Below are positions 40,174 through 47,647 of a stretch of DNA of 64,000 nt, piece after piece. Both the position numbers and the translations under genes were made by a program. Numbering within the stretch: position 1 is the stretch's first letter; each line of letters begins with the position of its first letter. Source of the stretch: Croceicoccus naphthovorans (lineage in GTDB: Bacteria; Pseudomonadota; Alphaproteobacteria; Sphingomonadales; Sphingomonadaceae); the NCBI RefSeq assembly GCF_001028705.1, contig NZ_CP011770.1:1367501-1431500 (forward strand), in the 5' to 3' direction. The notes beneath the pieces were generated by a model. It did no database searches, had not been told where the DNA came from, and saw only the letters and a list, made by a program, of their open reading frames with translations.

Positions 40174-40553
40174 TCGTCTTCCGGAACCCGGCTGATCATT
40201 CGCACCGGACAGCGTTGCACGCCGATGCTGGTGGGTACCAGCAGATCAACGTCGATCCCCCGGCATATCTGGCCGGGACCGTTCTGGTCGAAGGCGATCG
40301 TTTCCGAATAATTGAGGTTGGGACAGCTACCGAACGTTTCGAACAAGTAGGTCTCGCTAGGTCCGGTGTGAACGTAAATGCGGTCCGATCCGCGCTCGAT
40401 ATCAGGAGCATCGTTGAATCCGCTGACTTGCGACAAGAAGAAGCAGTCTCGCGACCCGGCTGGTGACGACTGGCTCGCGACATCATCGGATTGGGAATAG
40501 GCACAACCGGCCAAAGCCAACGTGGTTACGATGCCGAGCGAACGAATAGACAC
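40170..40553 (-). CDS. DUF6491 family lipoprotein
   Basis: 127 residues from GTG 40553, preceded by AAAGGAAAC; longer starts upstream add non-homologous sequence. Signal with lipobox LALAGC, then RDCFFLSQVSGFNDAP and VHTGPSETYLFETFGSCPNLNYSE, which match the pattern of the sphingomonad DUF6491 proteins, and two further cysteines (QICRGID, QRCPVRM). Function unknown. It is coupled to the broken ABM gene downstream by a four-base overlap. Confidence 0.75.
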   Translation of the reverse strand: MSIRSLGIVTTLALAGCAYSQSDDVASQSSPAGSRDCFFLSQVSGFNDAPDIERGSDRIYVHTGPSETYLFETFGSCPNLNYSETIAFDQNGPGQICRGIDVDLLVPTSIGVQRCPVRMISRVPEDE

Positions 40554-40691
40554 TGTGTTTCCTTTCCATTGCCCAACCGCAAAGAGGCGGCCGATCAACG
40601 ACCGCCTCCGGCCCCACCTGTTGGTCAGACAGCAATCGTGGGGCCTCGCGTCGGCCCAGCACCATGTGCGCGCCGAGCCGAAAAGCGTCCA

Positions 40692-41171
40692 TCAGTAAGG
40701 GATGCCCCAATAGCCGTAGACATGCATGCCATAGGCGCGGTCCCATGCAGGCTCTGAATTTTCGCGAATATATGGGCTGTTCTGCAGCGCATCCTCTTCC
40801 GCGGACACGATGTAGCCTCCCTTGTTCACGTCGTAATCCAGTGCTTCCCATGGAACGGGGCGCAACTCCTCACCCATTCCCAGAAAGCCGCCGAAGCTCA
40901 TGACGGCATATTCGACCTGGCCGGTCCTCTTCCCGACCATGAAGCGGCGAATGCGCCCGATCCTCTCGCCATCTGGACGATAGACGTTGGTCCCTTCCAC
41001 CCTGTCGGACGCAATGAGGTTATGGCCCTCGTCCCTGCCGATCTCACGACGGGCATCATCGAGGTTCTTCGTGGTAGGACTTACCACGTCATTCATTTCT
41101 GTAGTGTCAACCACCTTGTCCTCCTGCGACAATGATGGCGGATGCTCCGGTTTGGTCTGCGCCGTAGCCAA
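40692..41171 (-). CDS. PRC-barrel domain protein
   Basis: 159 residues. A disordered charged N-terminus (about 50 residues) precedes a PRC-barrel: LIASDRVEGTNVYRPDGERIGRIRRFMVGKRTGQVEYAVMSFGGFLGMGEELRPVPWEAL shows the strand pattern and GFLGMGE turn. A tyrosine-rich tail (AYGMHVYGYWGIPY) follows. PRC-barrel proteins of this kind are often stress-induced and cytoplasmic; the specific role here is unknown. Confidence 0.85.
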   Translation of the reverse strand: MATAQTKPEHPPSLSQEDKVVDTTEMNDVVSPTTKNLDDARREIGRDEGHNLIASDRVEGTNVYRPDGERIGRIRRFMVGKRTGQVEYAVMSFGGFLGMGEELRPVPWEALDYDVNKGGYIVSAEEDALQNSPYIRENSEPAWDRAYGMHVYGYWGIPY

Positions 41172-41221
41172 TGTAGCAGCGACGGCAGCATCTTTCGCGC
41201 CATCCTACATTGGAATGATGC

Positions 41222-41317
41222 ATGAGCAGGCAATCGGTTCCGAAAGAACGCAATTACGGCATCCGCGAATTCCTCAAAGGGTTGCGGGAAAGCCGGAGCA
41301 AGGCGTCTCGGGACTAA
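41222..41317 (+). CDS. Possible 31-residue basic peptide gene
   Basis: ATG 41222 opens a 31-codon frame (MSRQSVPKERNYGIREFLKG, then LRESRSKASRD) preceded by TTGGAATGATGC. The composition is basic and helical with no recognised family, and the ribosome site is weak. It lies in the 216-base gap between the PRC-barrel gene and the small anchored protein. It may be a chance frame. Confidence 0.25.
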   Translation: MSRQSVPKERNYGIREFLKGLRESRSKASRD

Positions 41318-41343
41318 TCCCGCTCGTGGACTTTAGCGCGCGA

Positions 41344-41378
41344 GATATGCGGGGCCGGTGATCCCGACCCCGCATATC
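41344..41378 (-). terminator. Long hairpin after the small anchored protein gene
   Basis: GATATGCGGGG (41344-41354) pairs perfectly with CCCCGCATATC (41368-41378), an eleven-base stem with a 13-base loop, starting ten bases past the minus-strand stop at 41388. There is no strong T run, so termination is likely but not certain. Confidence 0.6.
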
Positions 41379-41387
41379 CGGTTACGA

Positions 41388-41690
41388 TTAGCCAGCGTAG
41401 TAGAAAGCGATCGCTACGATCGGTCCCACGACAATCAGCACGAACAGGCCCGCATTTCGCAGGTCGTGCAGATTGAAGCGGTTGATGTGATCACGCTTGA
41501 ATGCGGTATATTGCCGGGCAAGATGCTCCTCGCTGGCGATCATCGCTTGATCCATGGCGGTTAGTTTCTTGCGGAACAGCGCGAGAAGTTCGGCTAGTTC
41601 GGTCTCGGCAAGGTCGGGGTAGCGGGCCAGAAGTTGCTCGGCACGCGTGCGGGTTCCGGCCCCTGCGGGGGCCGCGATAGTATCGGTCAT
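41388..41690 (-). CDS. Small C-terminally anchored helical protein
   Basis: 100 residues from ATG 41690. A soluble helical part (RAEQLLARYPDLAETELAEL and LTAMDQAMIASEEHLARQY) is followed by one membrane helix (AGLFVLIVVGPIVAIAFYYAG) at the C-terminus. No named family is recognised. The open frame extends upstream to 41912, but the homology-free Arg/Pro-rich extension looks like a shadow. Confidence 0.65.
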   Translation of the reverse strand: MTDTIAAPAGAGTRTRAEQLLARYPDLAETELAELLALFRKKLTAMDQAMIASEEHLARQYTAFKRDHINRFNLHDLRNAGLFVLIVVGPIVAIAFYYAG

Positions 41691-41746
41691 CTCTGTAGAT
41701 CCTGTCTGGAGGAAACAGACCGCGCAGGGGGCGCGGTCGTTTGGCT

Positions 41747-42109
41747 TCAGCAGGCAGGCGGTGCGCGCAGCGGTGGGCGCAGGCGATGCCGCGTTGGCAA
41801 GACGGGGCACGCGGCGTGAACGATGCGAACGACTGGGGCCGCAAGCGGAGTGCGCGCGAAGATTCCGACTGTGCTGGGGACCGGCCCGCTCGGCAGAGGC
41901 ACGATCCGGCACGCCACTTCCGCCCGGACCGAGGCGAGGATGCAGTCGGGCGCAGAAACCGAAAGTGCGGAAAGCCCTGTGTGGCCCGCTACTACCGGCC
42001 TGTCGGTAAGGGCAAGGCCATGCGCCGATTGCGCGCTGATCATCAGCAGCGCGAAGGCCAGCAGCGGATGCAACAGGCGCGCTACCGCGCCGGGTCTGAC
42101 GCTAGTCAC
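41747..42109 (-). CDS. Putative exported protein
   Basis: 120 residues from GTG 42109. A plausible signal peptide (RLLHPLLAFALLMISAQSAHG) is followed by a mature part with four cysteines and several His/Pro residues (APDCILASV, VACRIVPLPSGPVPSTVG, HAACPVL). A TATAAT box lies on the same strand about 110 bases upstream (42223-42218) with TTGATC 14 bases before it, a sub-optimal spacing. The family is not recognised; overlapping high-GC frames on the other strand make this call uncertain. Confidence 0.4.
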   Translation of the reverse strand: MTSVRPGAVARLLHPLLAFALLMISAQSAHGLALTDRPVVAGHTGLSALSVSAPDCILASVRAEVACRIVPLPSGPVPSTVGIFARTPLAAPVVRIVHAACPVLPTRHRLRPPLRAPPAC

Positions 42110-42534
42110 GGCAATTACGACTTCGTCGCGCTACCACGCCGGCGAGCGCAGTTGCCTCGGCAATGCTGGGCAGGGTTCGGCATTGTTTAGCGATCCATTG
42201 GTAAGACGGCGCACAGCATTATACCGTGCTGACCGCCGATCAAGCGCCGATTGCGTTGGGAGCGACTATCTCGCCACTGTTACAGCTGATCTGACCTGTC
42301 AGGCCTAAAACGGCCAGAGATGCGATGTCTGCCCTGCCGCCTCGACGCGATTCATTATGCCAATCTTGATTTGATTCTTTCGAACGCAATTGGGTGCCTG
42401 GGCGGCTTTTCGTGCTCAGACCCCGACATTCGACCGTCTCTTGTCGGCCCACTCATACATGCTGCGATTGATACAGGCTCCATCTACCGATCGCCGCTTC
42501 GCTGCGCCCAATCGAGGAGCTTAACCCTATCCCA
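42110..42534. other. 425-base stretch without a supportable gene
   Basis: Only short overlapping frames of poor composition are present. A TATAAT on the minus strand (42223-42218) could promote the gene at 42109. No tRNA, terminator or repeat was seen. Confidence 0.5.
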
Positions 42535-43329
42535 CTATGCGGCTTTCTTTAGTCGCCGGTTTCGCTGGACCATGTTCAACATCTCGACCCCGACCGAAAA
42601 GCCCATCGCCGCGTAGATATAGCCCTTCGGCACGTGGAAGCCGAAACCATCCGCGATGAGGACAAGGCCGATCATCACAAGGAACGCGAGAGCAAGCATC
42701 ACCAGCGTCGGGTTCTTCTCGATGAAGCGGGCCAGCGGATCGGCCGCAACCATCATAACGCAAACCGTGATCACGACGGCCGTCACCATGATCGGGATTT
42801 CGTCGGTCATGCCAACCGCGGTAAGGATCGAATCGACCGAGAAGACAAGGTCGATGGCAATGATCTGCGCGATGACCGCCGCAAAGCTTGCCTTGACCGC
42901 ATCACCGACGCCCGGTGTCTTGTCCAGCAAATCGCCCGAGTTATCGGCTGGCTCCATCGAGTGGTGGATTTCCTTGGTGGCCTTCCACAGAAGGAAGAGT
43001 CCGCCCGCCAGTAGGATGAGGTCGCGTCCAGAAAAGGCAGTTTCGAACGTGGTCTCGCCGTACTCGTTCGGTGCTCCGCTGATGCCAAGATCGAAAAGCG
43101 GCGTCTGCAAGGTGACGATCCAGCCGATCAACATCAACAATCCGATGCGCATAATAAGTGCCAGCGACAAACCGATCCGCCGCGCGCGGCTTTGCTGTTC
43201 CGCCGGCAACTTGTTCGAAAGAATGGCGATGAAGATAAGGTTGTCCACCCCAAGGACGACCTCGAGCGCGATAAGTGTGAGCAGCGCCAGCCATGCGGCG
43301 GGGTCGGTGAGCAGGGCCAGCAAATCCAT
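42535..43329 (-). CDS. TerC family integral membrane protein
   Basis: 264 residues from ATG 43329 (a GTG at 43338 is alternative). Seven or more membrane helices with the two family motifs bearing acidic residues: [20 protein letters not shown] and [15 protein letters not shown]. TerC/Alx proteins export manganese or protect membrane-protein insertion and were first named for tellurite resistance; which applies here is not known. It is divergent from the MscS-like gene, with an inverted repeat between them. Confidence 0.9.
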   Translation of the reverse strand: MDLLALLTDPAAWLALLTLIALEVVLGVDNLIFIAILSNKLPAEQQSRARRIGLSLALIMRIGLLMLIGWIVTLQTPLFDLGISGAPNEYGETTFETAFSGRDLILLAGGLFLLWKATKEIHHSMEPADNSGDLLDKTPGVGDAVKASFAAVIAQIIAIDLVFSVDSILTAVGMTDEIPIMVTAVVITVCVMMVAADPLARFIEKNPTLVMLALAFLVMIGLVLIADGFGFHVPKGYIYAAMGFSVGVEMLNMVQRNRRLKKAA

Positions 43330-43356
43330 TCGATGCACCTAGTTTCTATCTGAAAT

Positions 43357-43400
43357 GACGACAATCCGTCTGCCGCCAACGGCTTCATATCATTGTCGTC
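43357..43400. promoter_or_regulatory. Inverted repeat between terC-like and mscS-like genes
   Basis: GACGACAAT (43357-43365) and ATTGTCGTC (43392-43400) are perfect nine-base inverted arms separated by 26 bases, lying in the 140-base divergent promoter region. The arm centres are 35 bases apart, which could seat a dimer or tetramer regulator controlling both genes, or form a hairpin. Confidence 0.4.
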
Positions 43401-43469
43401 GTAAATCGTGGTTTGCAAGCATTGCGCGATACCGTCATTCAGCACATCTGCAGATCAGCCGGACCAGAC

Positions 43470-44327
43470 ATGCCAAACAGCGTTACACAGCAACTCTACA
43501 GCTCTGATGTTCTCGCCTCGATCGCGTTGCTGACCATATTGGCCGCGATTCAGCTCATATTGAGCCGGGCCCTTCGCCAGAGAGGCGACCTGACCCAACC
43601 TATCGTCAGGCGCTGGTCGGCAAATACGCGGAACTTCCTGATGCTCGTGGCCCTCGTGGGCCTCATCATGATCTGGGCGCCGCAACTCCGAACCTTCGCG
43701 CTTTCGCTAACGGCATTTGCCGTCGCGGTTGTCGTGGCGATGAAGGAACTGATCCTCTGTCTTTCGGGGTCGGCCCTGCGAACCTTTACCCGGGCCTATG
43801 CGGTCGGCGACTTTATCGAACTAGGCGGAACGCGCGGTGAGGTGCTGGACCATAACCTGCTGGTGACGAGACTGGCCGAGTTCGAAAGGCGCGAAGGTTC
43901 GATGTTGGCAACGGGACGCGAAGTGATCCTGCCTCACAGTCTTCTGTTCGGAACACCGCTTCGGGTAGAGGCCGCAGTTGCGGGCCAGTTGCGGCACACG
44001 ATTCAATTGACGTTCGAGCCGAAAGGCAACCTTTTCGCTGCTCAAAGCGAAATCCGGAAAGCTGTTCTCGCGGTCATGGGAGAGGGTGGAGGCAAGGTAA
44101 CAGACCGGGTCGAGGTTGCCCTCAGCACCAGCGACATCGGCAAGTATCGTGTGGAGATCAAATTTCCGGTCACCCCGAATCTGGTGGGGCAAACCGAGCA
44201 AGCTGTGATCTGTGCCGTTGGCAATCTCGCTCACGGATTGCGAGACAGGTGCGAAAGCGACGCAGACGACACCATCGCAAAAACCACGAGCGGCGGAAGC
44301 GTCCCGCCGCAAAAAGGGGTGATCTAG
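43470..44327 (+). CDS. MscS-type mechanosensitive ion channel protein
   Basis: 285 residues from ATG 43470. Three membrane segments (VLASIALLTILAAIQLILS, FLMLVALVGLIMIWAP, LSLTAFAVAVVVAMKELILCLSGS) are followed by an MscS beta-domain (YAVGDFIELGGTRGEVLDHNLLVTRL, then GREVILPHSLLFGTPL). The third helix plays the pore-lining role and has fewer Gly/Ala than E. coli MscS. The C-terminus is a charged tail rather than a second full domain. It probably gates on membrane tension to release solutes. Confidence 0.85.
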   Translation: MPNSVTQQLYSSDVLASIALLTILAAIQLILSRALRQRGDLTQPIVRRWSANTRNFLMLVALVGLIMIWAPQLRTFALSLTAFAVAVVVAMKELILCLSGSALRTFTRAYAVGDFIELGGTRGEVLDHNLLVTRLAEFERREGSMLATGREVILPHSLLFGTPLRVEAAVAGQLRHTIQLTFEPKGNLFAAQSEIRKAVLAVMGEGGGKVTDRVEVALSTSDIGKYRVEIKFPVTPNLVGQTEQAVICAVGNLAHGLRDRCESDADDTIAKTTSGGSVPPQKGVI

Positions 44328-44488
44328 CCGCGCGCCAACCTGTTTCGCGTTGCCTGGAATCGAAATTTGCAACAAGCGCCTCCATGACTTTCAGGTGGTC
44401 TGAAGGCGCGAGGGCGACCGCAATTATTTTGTTAGCTCCGGACAGATGCAAGTGATGGTCGTACCGTCTAATTTCGGCTTTGGCGAAG

Positions 44489-44800
44489 ATGAATGAAAGG
44501 CCGGCACGGCCGTCGTCCGGGCGAGGCGGACGGGTGCGCCTGCATCTTGTTGTTCTCGGACCGGCGCTCATCGTCGTCTCGCCGATCGTCGGCCTGTTGC
44601 CCGGCCCCGGGGGCGTATTCGTACTGGCGGCGGGCGTGGGGCTTTCGCTGCGACACATCAAGGTGGCGAAGCGGACATATGTGCGGATCAAGCGGCGTTG
44701 GCCGCGTATCGGCGAACTTTCCGACATGGGGCTACGCCGTCCAAGTCACTTCCGGCGAAAACGCAAGAGACGTCTGCTGGACCAAGACGGTTCTCTGTGA
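44489..44800 (+). CDS. PGPGW-like small transmembrane protein
   Basis: 103 residues from ATG 44489 (TTG 44480 also possible). A hydrophobic hairpin with the PGPG turn (HLVVLGPALIVVSPIVGLLPGPGGVFVLAAGVG) is followed by a very basic cytoplasmic tail (KRTYVRIKRRWPRIGE). The PGPG turn suggests the putative transmembrane PGPGW family; the exact Trp is replaced. Function unknown. Confidence 0.6.
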   Translation: MNERPARPSSGRGGRVRLHLVVLGPALIVVSPIVGLLPGPGGVFVLAAGVGLSLRHIKVAKRTYVRIKRRWPRIGELSDMGLRRPSHFRRKRKRRLLDQDGSL

Positions 44801-44834
44801 AAGCAACGAGCGGCATAATTTGCGCCGAGGCAAC

Positions 44835-45116
44835 ATGCTTCCTGAACGAATTCTATTGGCGGTTTGGCACGCCGCGACCGCGCTGGCTATTTACGGCCTG
44901 AACATAATCGCCGGTGTCGTCGTAGCACTGGTCTTTGTAGACCCCGCAATTTTGCTCGGTCTGACAATCGTGTTTGCGCTCGTGTGCTGGGCCGCTCTGG
45001 CATATGTCTGGCAGAGCGGGTCACGTAGAGGAATGCCGCCGGTTGCCAGATATACGTACCTGTTCGCTGCGGGGCTGATCGGGTTGGATGTCCTGATCGC
45101 GATTGCATCTTATTGA
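44835..45116 (+). CDS. Hypothetical three-helix membrane protein
   Basis: 93 residues from ATG 44835, four bases after GAGG. Hydrophobic segments are ALAIYGLNIIAGVVVALVF, LLGLTIVFALVCWAALAYV and LFAAGLIGLDVLIAIASY. No recognised family. The frame is open into the previous gene but that part is a shadow. Confidence 0.55.
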   Translation: MLPERILLAVWHAATALAIYGLNIIAGVVVALVFVDPAILLGLTIVFALVCWAALAYVWQSGSRRGMPPVARYTYLFAAGLIGLDVLIAIASY

Positions 45117-45194
45117 TTGCCATTGTCCCTGTAAGTGATCCGGGCCATCTATCGGTCATGATCGCAGTGGTGACGATCGCGGAGTTTTGCCTGT

Positions 45195-46508
45195 ATGACT
45201 TCGAGGGAAACTACGGCGCTTCGAGCGTTGCGTGATGAGTGCGAGACCTACGAAGCGGGTTGGTCGGACAGCGCGTATCGCCTACTGTATGGCGCCATCG
45301 GATGGCCATGGCTCCTCTACAGTCTTTGGGGTGGTTCGAAGGCCAGCAAGCGGCGGCTGCTGAACCGACTGAACCTTCCGGACGATGCACTTCCAAATCT
45401 GGGAAGCTGGAAGGCAGACACCAGTTTTCTGCATAGAATAGTCGATACCATCGAAGCGCAGCGCCCCAGAACCGTAGTCGAATTGGGCGCGGGGGCGTCG
45501 ACGCTCGTCTGTGCAAGGGCCCTTCAGATGAACGGCGGCGGCAGTCTGCACAGCTTTGACCAGCATGCCCAGTTCGTGTCGGCCACCAACGATTGGCTCG
45601 ATGATTTCGGGGTACGAGCCCATATCCAACACGCGCCGCTTCGAGCCCGAATAGGGGATTGGCCCGGCGCGTGGTATGATCTTCCGGACGTTCCCCACTC
45701 GATAGACCTGTTGATCATCGATGGTCCCCCTTGGGCCATCCACCCGTTTGTCCGCGGTGCCGCAGAAACCCTCTTCGATCGTCTTTCCCCCGGCGGCGTG
45801 ATACTCCTTGACGATGCCGCGCGGCCCGGTGAGCGTATCGTTGCGCGGCGCTGGACAGAGCGTTGGCCGGACATCGGGTTCAGACGTCTGCCGGGGGGCA
45901 GCAAGGGAACGTTGCAGGGCCGGAAGATGCAGCTTGGCAAAGTCCTGGCTTTCCCTGAGCGGGCTGGCCGAAAAAGCTCGTCAGGCTGGCGACGAGCAGC
46001 TGCGGCACTGGCATTGCTGGCAATGGGATGGGCAGCACACGATCTGGTCGAAAATCTGACCCGACCGGCCTATGCAGCGAGCTTTGTGGACGAGGCAAAT
46101 GCATCGTATTCGACAAGCTTGGTCCGCGAGGCCATGCAATCGCAGGTCGAGACTGCCGTTCTCGATCGATCGGAAATTGCGAGATCGTTGGGGATTGTCC
46201 TGCCGGGCATCCCCACGTCATGGCGTCTGGCAGATGTGCAGGTGTTCCCCTCGGATGGAGGAAACTCTGTCGCGCTGGTACTCTATACCGATCGACTGGA
46301 GCGAGTGGTCCTTTACGCACGCCGCGCAGAGACTCCGGCAGAAGCCGCCCCACTCACTGAAAGCAGGGAAAATCGAAACCTTGCCTATTGGGAAACCGGG
46401 CCATTTGCTTATGCGCTGACAGGAGAAGTCGAAACTTCGCGAATCTTGCTCTTGGCGTCGACAATGGCTTCGTTGCAAGCAAGGGGCGTTACTGCCGTAG
46501 CGTTGTAA
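45195..46508 (+). CDS. SAM-methyltransferase fused to an anti-sigma-like membrane tail
   Basis: 437 residues with two unlike halves. Residues about 70-255 are a class I methyltransferase (motif I VVELGAGASTLVCARAL, acidic loop HSFDQHAQFV, LLIIDGPPWAIHPFV, GGVILLDDAARPGE). A membrane helix near 268-288 (AAAALALLAMGWAAHDLVE) leads to a periplasmic part that resembles the C-terminal domain of alphaproteobacterial anti-sigma factors (YAASFVDEANASYSTSLVRE, LADVQVFPSDGG, LAYWETGPFAYALTGEV). The usual N-terminal zinc-binding anti-sigma domain is absent. No stop or frameshift separates the parts and no ECF sigma gene is adjacent. Confidence 0.75.
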   Translation: MTSRETTALRALRDECETYEAGWSDSAYRLLYGAIGWPWLLYSLWGGSKASKRRLLNRLNLPDDALPNLGSWKADTSFLHRIVDTIEAQRPRTVVELGAGASTLVCARALQMNGGGSLHSFDQHAQFVSATNDWLDDFGVRAHIQHAPLRARIGDWPGAWYDLPDVPHSIDLLIIDGPPWAIHPFVRGAAETLFDRLSPGGVILLDDAARPGERIVARRWTERWPDIGFRRLPGGSKGTLQGRKMQLGKVLAFPERAGRKSSSGWRRAAAALALLAMGWAAHDLVENLTRPAYAASFVDEANASYSTSLVREAMQSQVETAVLDRSEIARSLGIVLPGIPTSWRLADVQVFPSDGGNSVALVLYTDRLERVVLYARRAETPAEAAPLTESRENRNLAYWETGPFAYALTGEVETSRILLLASTMASLQARGVTAVAL

Positions 46509-46625
46509 ATGCTGAAAAGGTTGTTCCAGACTGCATCTGATGGATTGGCCCGGCGACTGAAGCTGATCCGAAAGCAGTTCAAATCACCACCAGGCCGGAG
46601 GGGATTCTTGTCAGCGATCAGTTGA
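46509..46625 (+). CDS. Possible 38-residue basic peptide gene
   Basis: ATG 46509 follows directly on the TAA of the methyltransferase fusion (TAAATG) and opens 38 codons, starting MLKRLFQTASDGLARRLKL and ending RGFLSAIS. The peptide is strongly basic (about ten Arg/Lys) and amphipathic. There is no ribosome site, so it would depend on coupling. Its end lies six bases from the convergent PepSY gene stop. Confidence 0.3.
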   Translation: MLKRLFQTASDGLARRLKLIRKQFKSPPGRRGFLSAIS

Positions 46626-46630
46626 GAGCC

Positions 46631-47647
46631 TCAACGATTAATGTTTCGCAATGTCCAGAAACTGAGGCTGGCCAGCGCTCCCAGAATGATAAGGCTCAGG
46701 CCGGTTATCGTGAGAACGATTTTCCAACCGGGACCGCCGACTTTACCGGAATGGAGAGGATAGAATTTCTCGCTGACGCTTTGCTGGTCGAACGTGCCGT
46801 CGGGTGCATCGATAGTGACGGTCCCGGATCGGGCAATGCGCACATACGTCCTGCCATTAGGGGTCCATTCAAATGGTTGGCGCAGGCGCAATGTCGCCCC
46901 CTCATCCGATAGCTGAAGTCTGCGGATTTCCGCGTCCGGGAAATTGCGTCCGGCAATGTCGAAGAATCCAGACATGTCGTCCGGAGTCAGGCGGGCTTCG
47001 AGTGTCCGGGATAGCGAGGACCGTTCCGGCAAGGGAGCGACGATGGCTGCAGAGACTGGCTCAAAAATCATGGCGCTGCCCGTCAACATTGTCAGCAACA
47101 GGAATGGTGTCATGACAATGCCGAGATCGCGATGCTGGCGAATAATGGCACTTCGCGAAATGCGCTTGGGCCAGAGCCGGAAAGAGAATGTCCTGCGCGT
47201 GCGCCACCACAGGATCGCGCCCGAAACAACGAAGAGGACACCTGCGATACTCGCTATGCCAACGACGATCTCGCCTGCCTCACCGGCAAAGAGATAATGA
47301 TGCAGATCGAAGATCCACAACTCGGGACGGCCCCAAACGCTGCCCCACTGATCGACGACCGCTCCGGTATGATCGAAGTAGGCGCCGCTTCCGTCGTTGT
47401 AGGCCGCCTGATGCAGCCCTAGTTCGTCGCTGGCGAAGGTAATGCGGGTCAGGCCATCGTGATGCGCCGATGCCACCTTTACCGTCCGTGCGAGACTGGA
47501 CGGTGAAGCCTCTATAGGCGTATCCGCGCCTGGCAGACCGATCCACTCACCCTCCCAGATCAGCGCGATGCCTGACAGGCCCATGACGATCAGGATCAAT
47601 CCGATCGTCGCTCCGGCCCATCGGTGCAACGTGGCCAACAAGGCCAT
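46631..47647 (-). CDS. PepSY-associated membrane protein
   Basis: 338 residues with four membrane helices: LHRWAGATIGLILIVMGLSG at the N-terminus, IVVGIASIAGVLFVVSGAILWW, IVMTPFLLLTMLTGSAMIF, and a C-terminal IVLTITGLSLIILGALASL. Conserved His residues (LHRWAG, FDLHHYLFAG, RQHRDLG, LHSGKVGG) suggest haem binding as in PiuB/FsqB-type ferric-siderophore reductases. It overlaps the TonB receptor stop by one base, so both belong to one iron-acquisition operon. Confidence 0.88.
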   Translation of the reverse strand: MALLATLHRWAGATIGLILIVMGLSGIALIWEGEWIGLPGADTPIEASPSSLARTVKVASAHHDGLTRITFASDELGLHQAAYNDGSGAYFDHTGAVVDQWGSVWGRPELWIFDLHHYLFAGEAGEIVVGIASIAGVLFVVSGAILWWRTRRTFSFRLWPKRISRSAIIRQHRDLGIVMTPFLLLTMLTGSAMIFEPVSAAIVAPLPERSSLSRTLEARLTPDDMSGFFDIAGRNFPDAEIRRLQLSDEGATLRLRQPFEWTPNGRTYVRIARSGTVTIDAPDGTFDQQSVSEKFYPLHSGKVGGPGWKIVLTITGLSLIILGALASLSFWTLRNINR

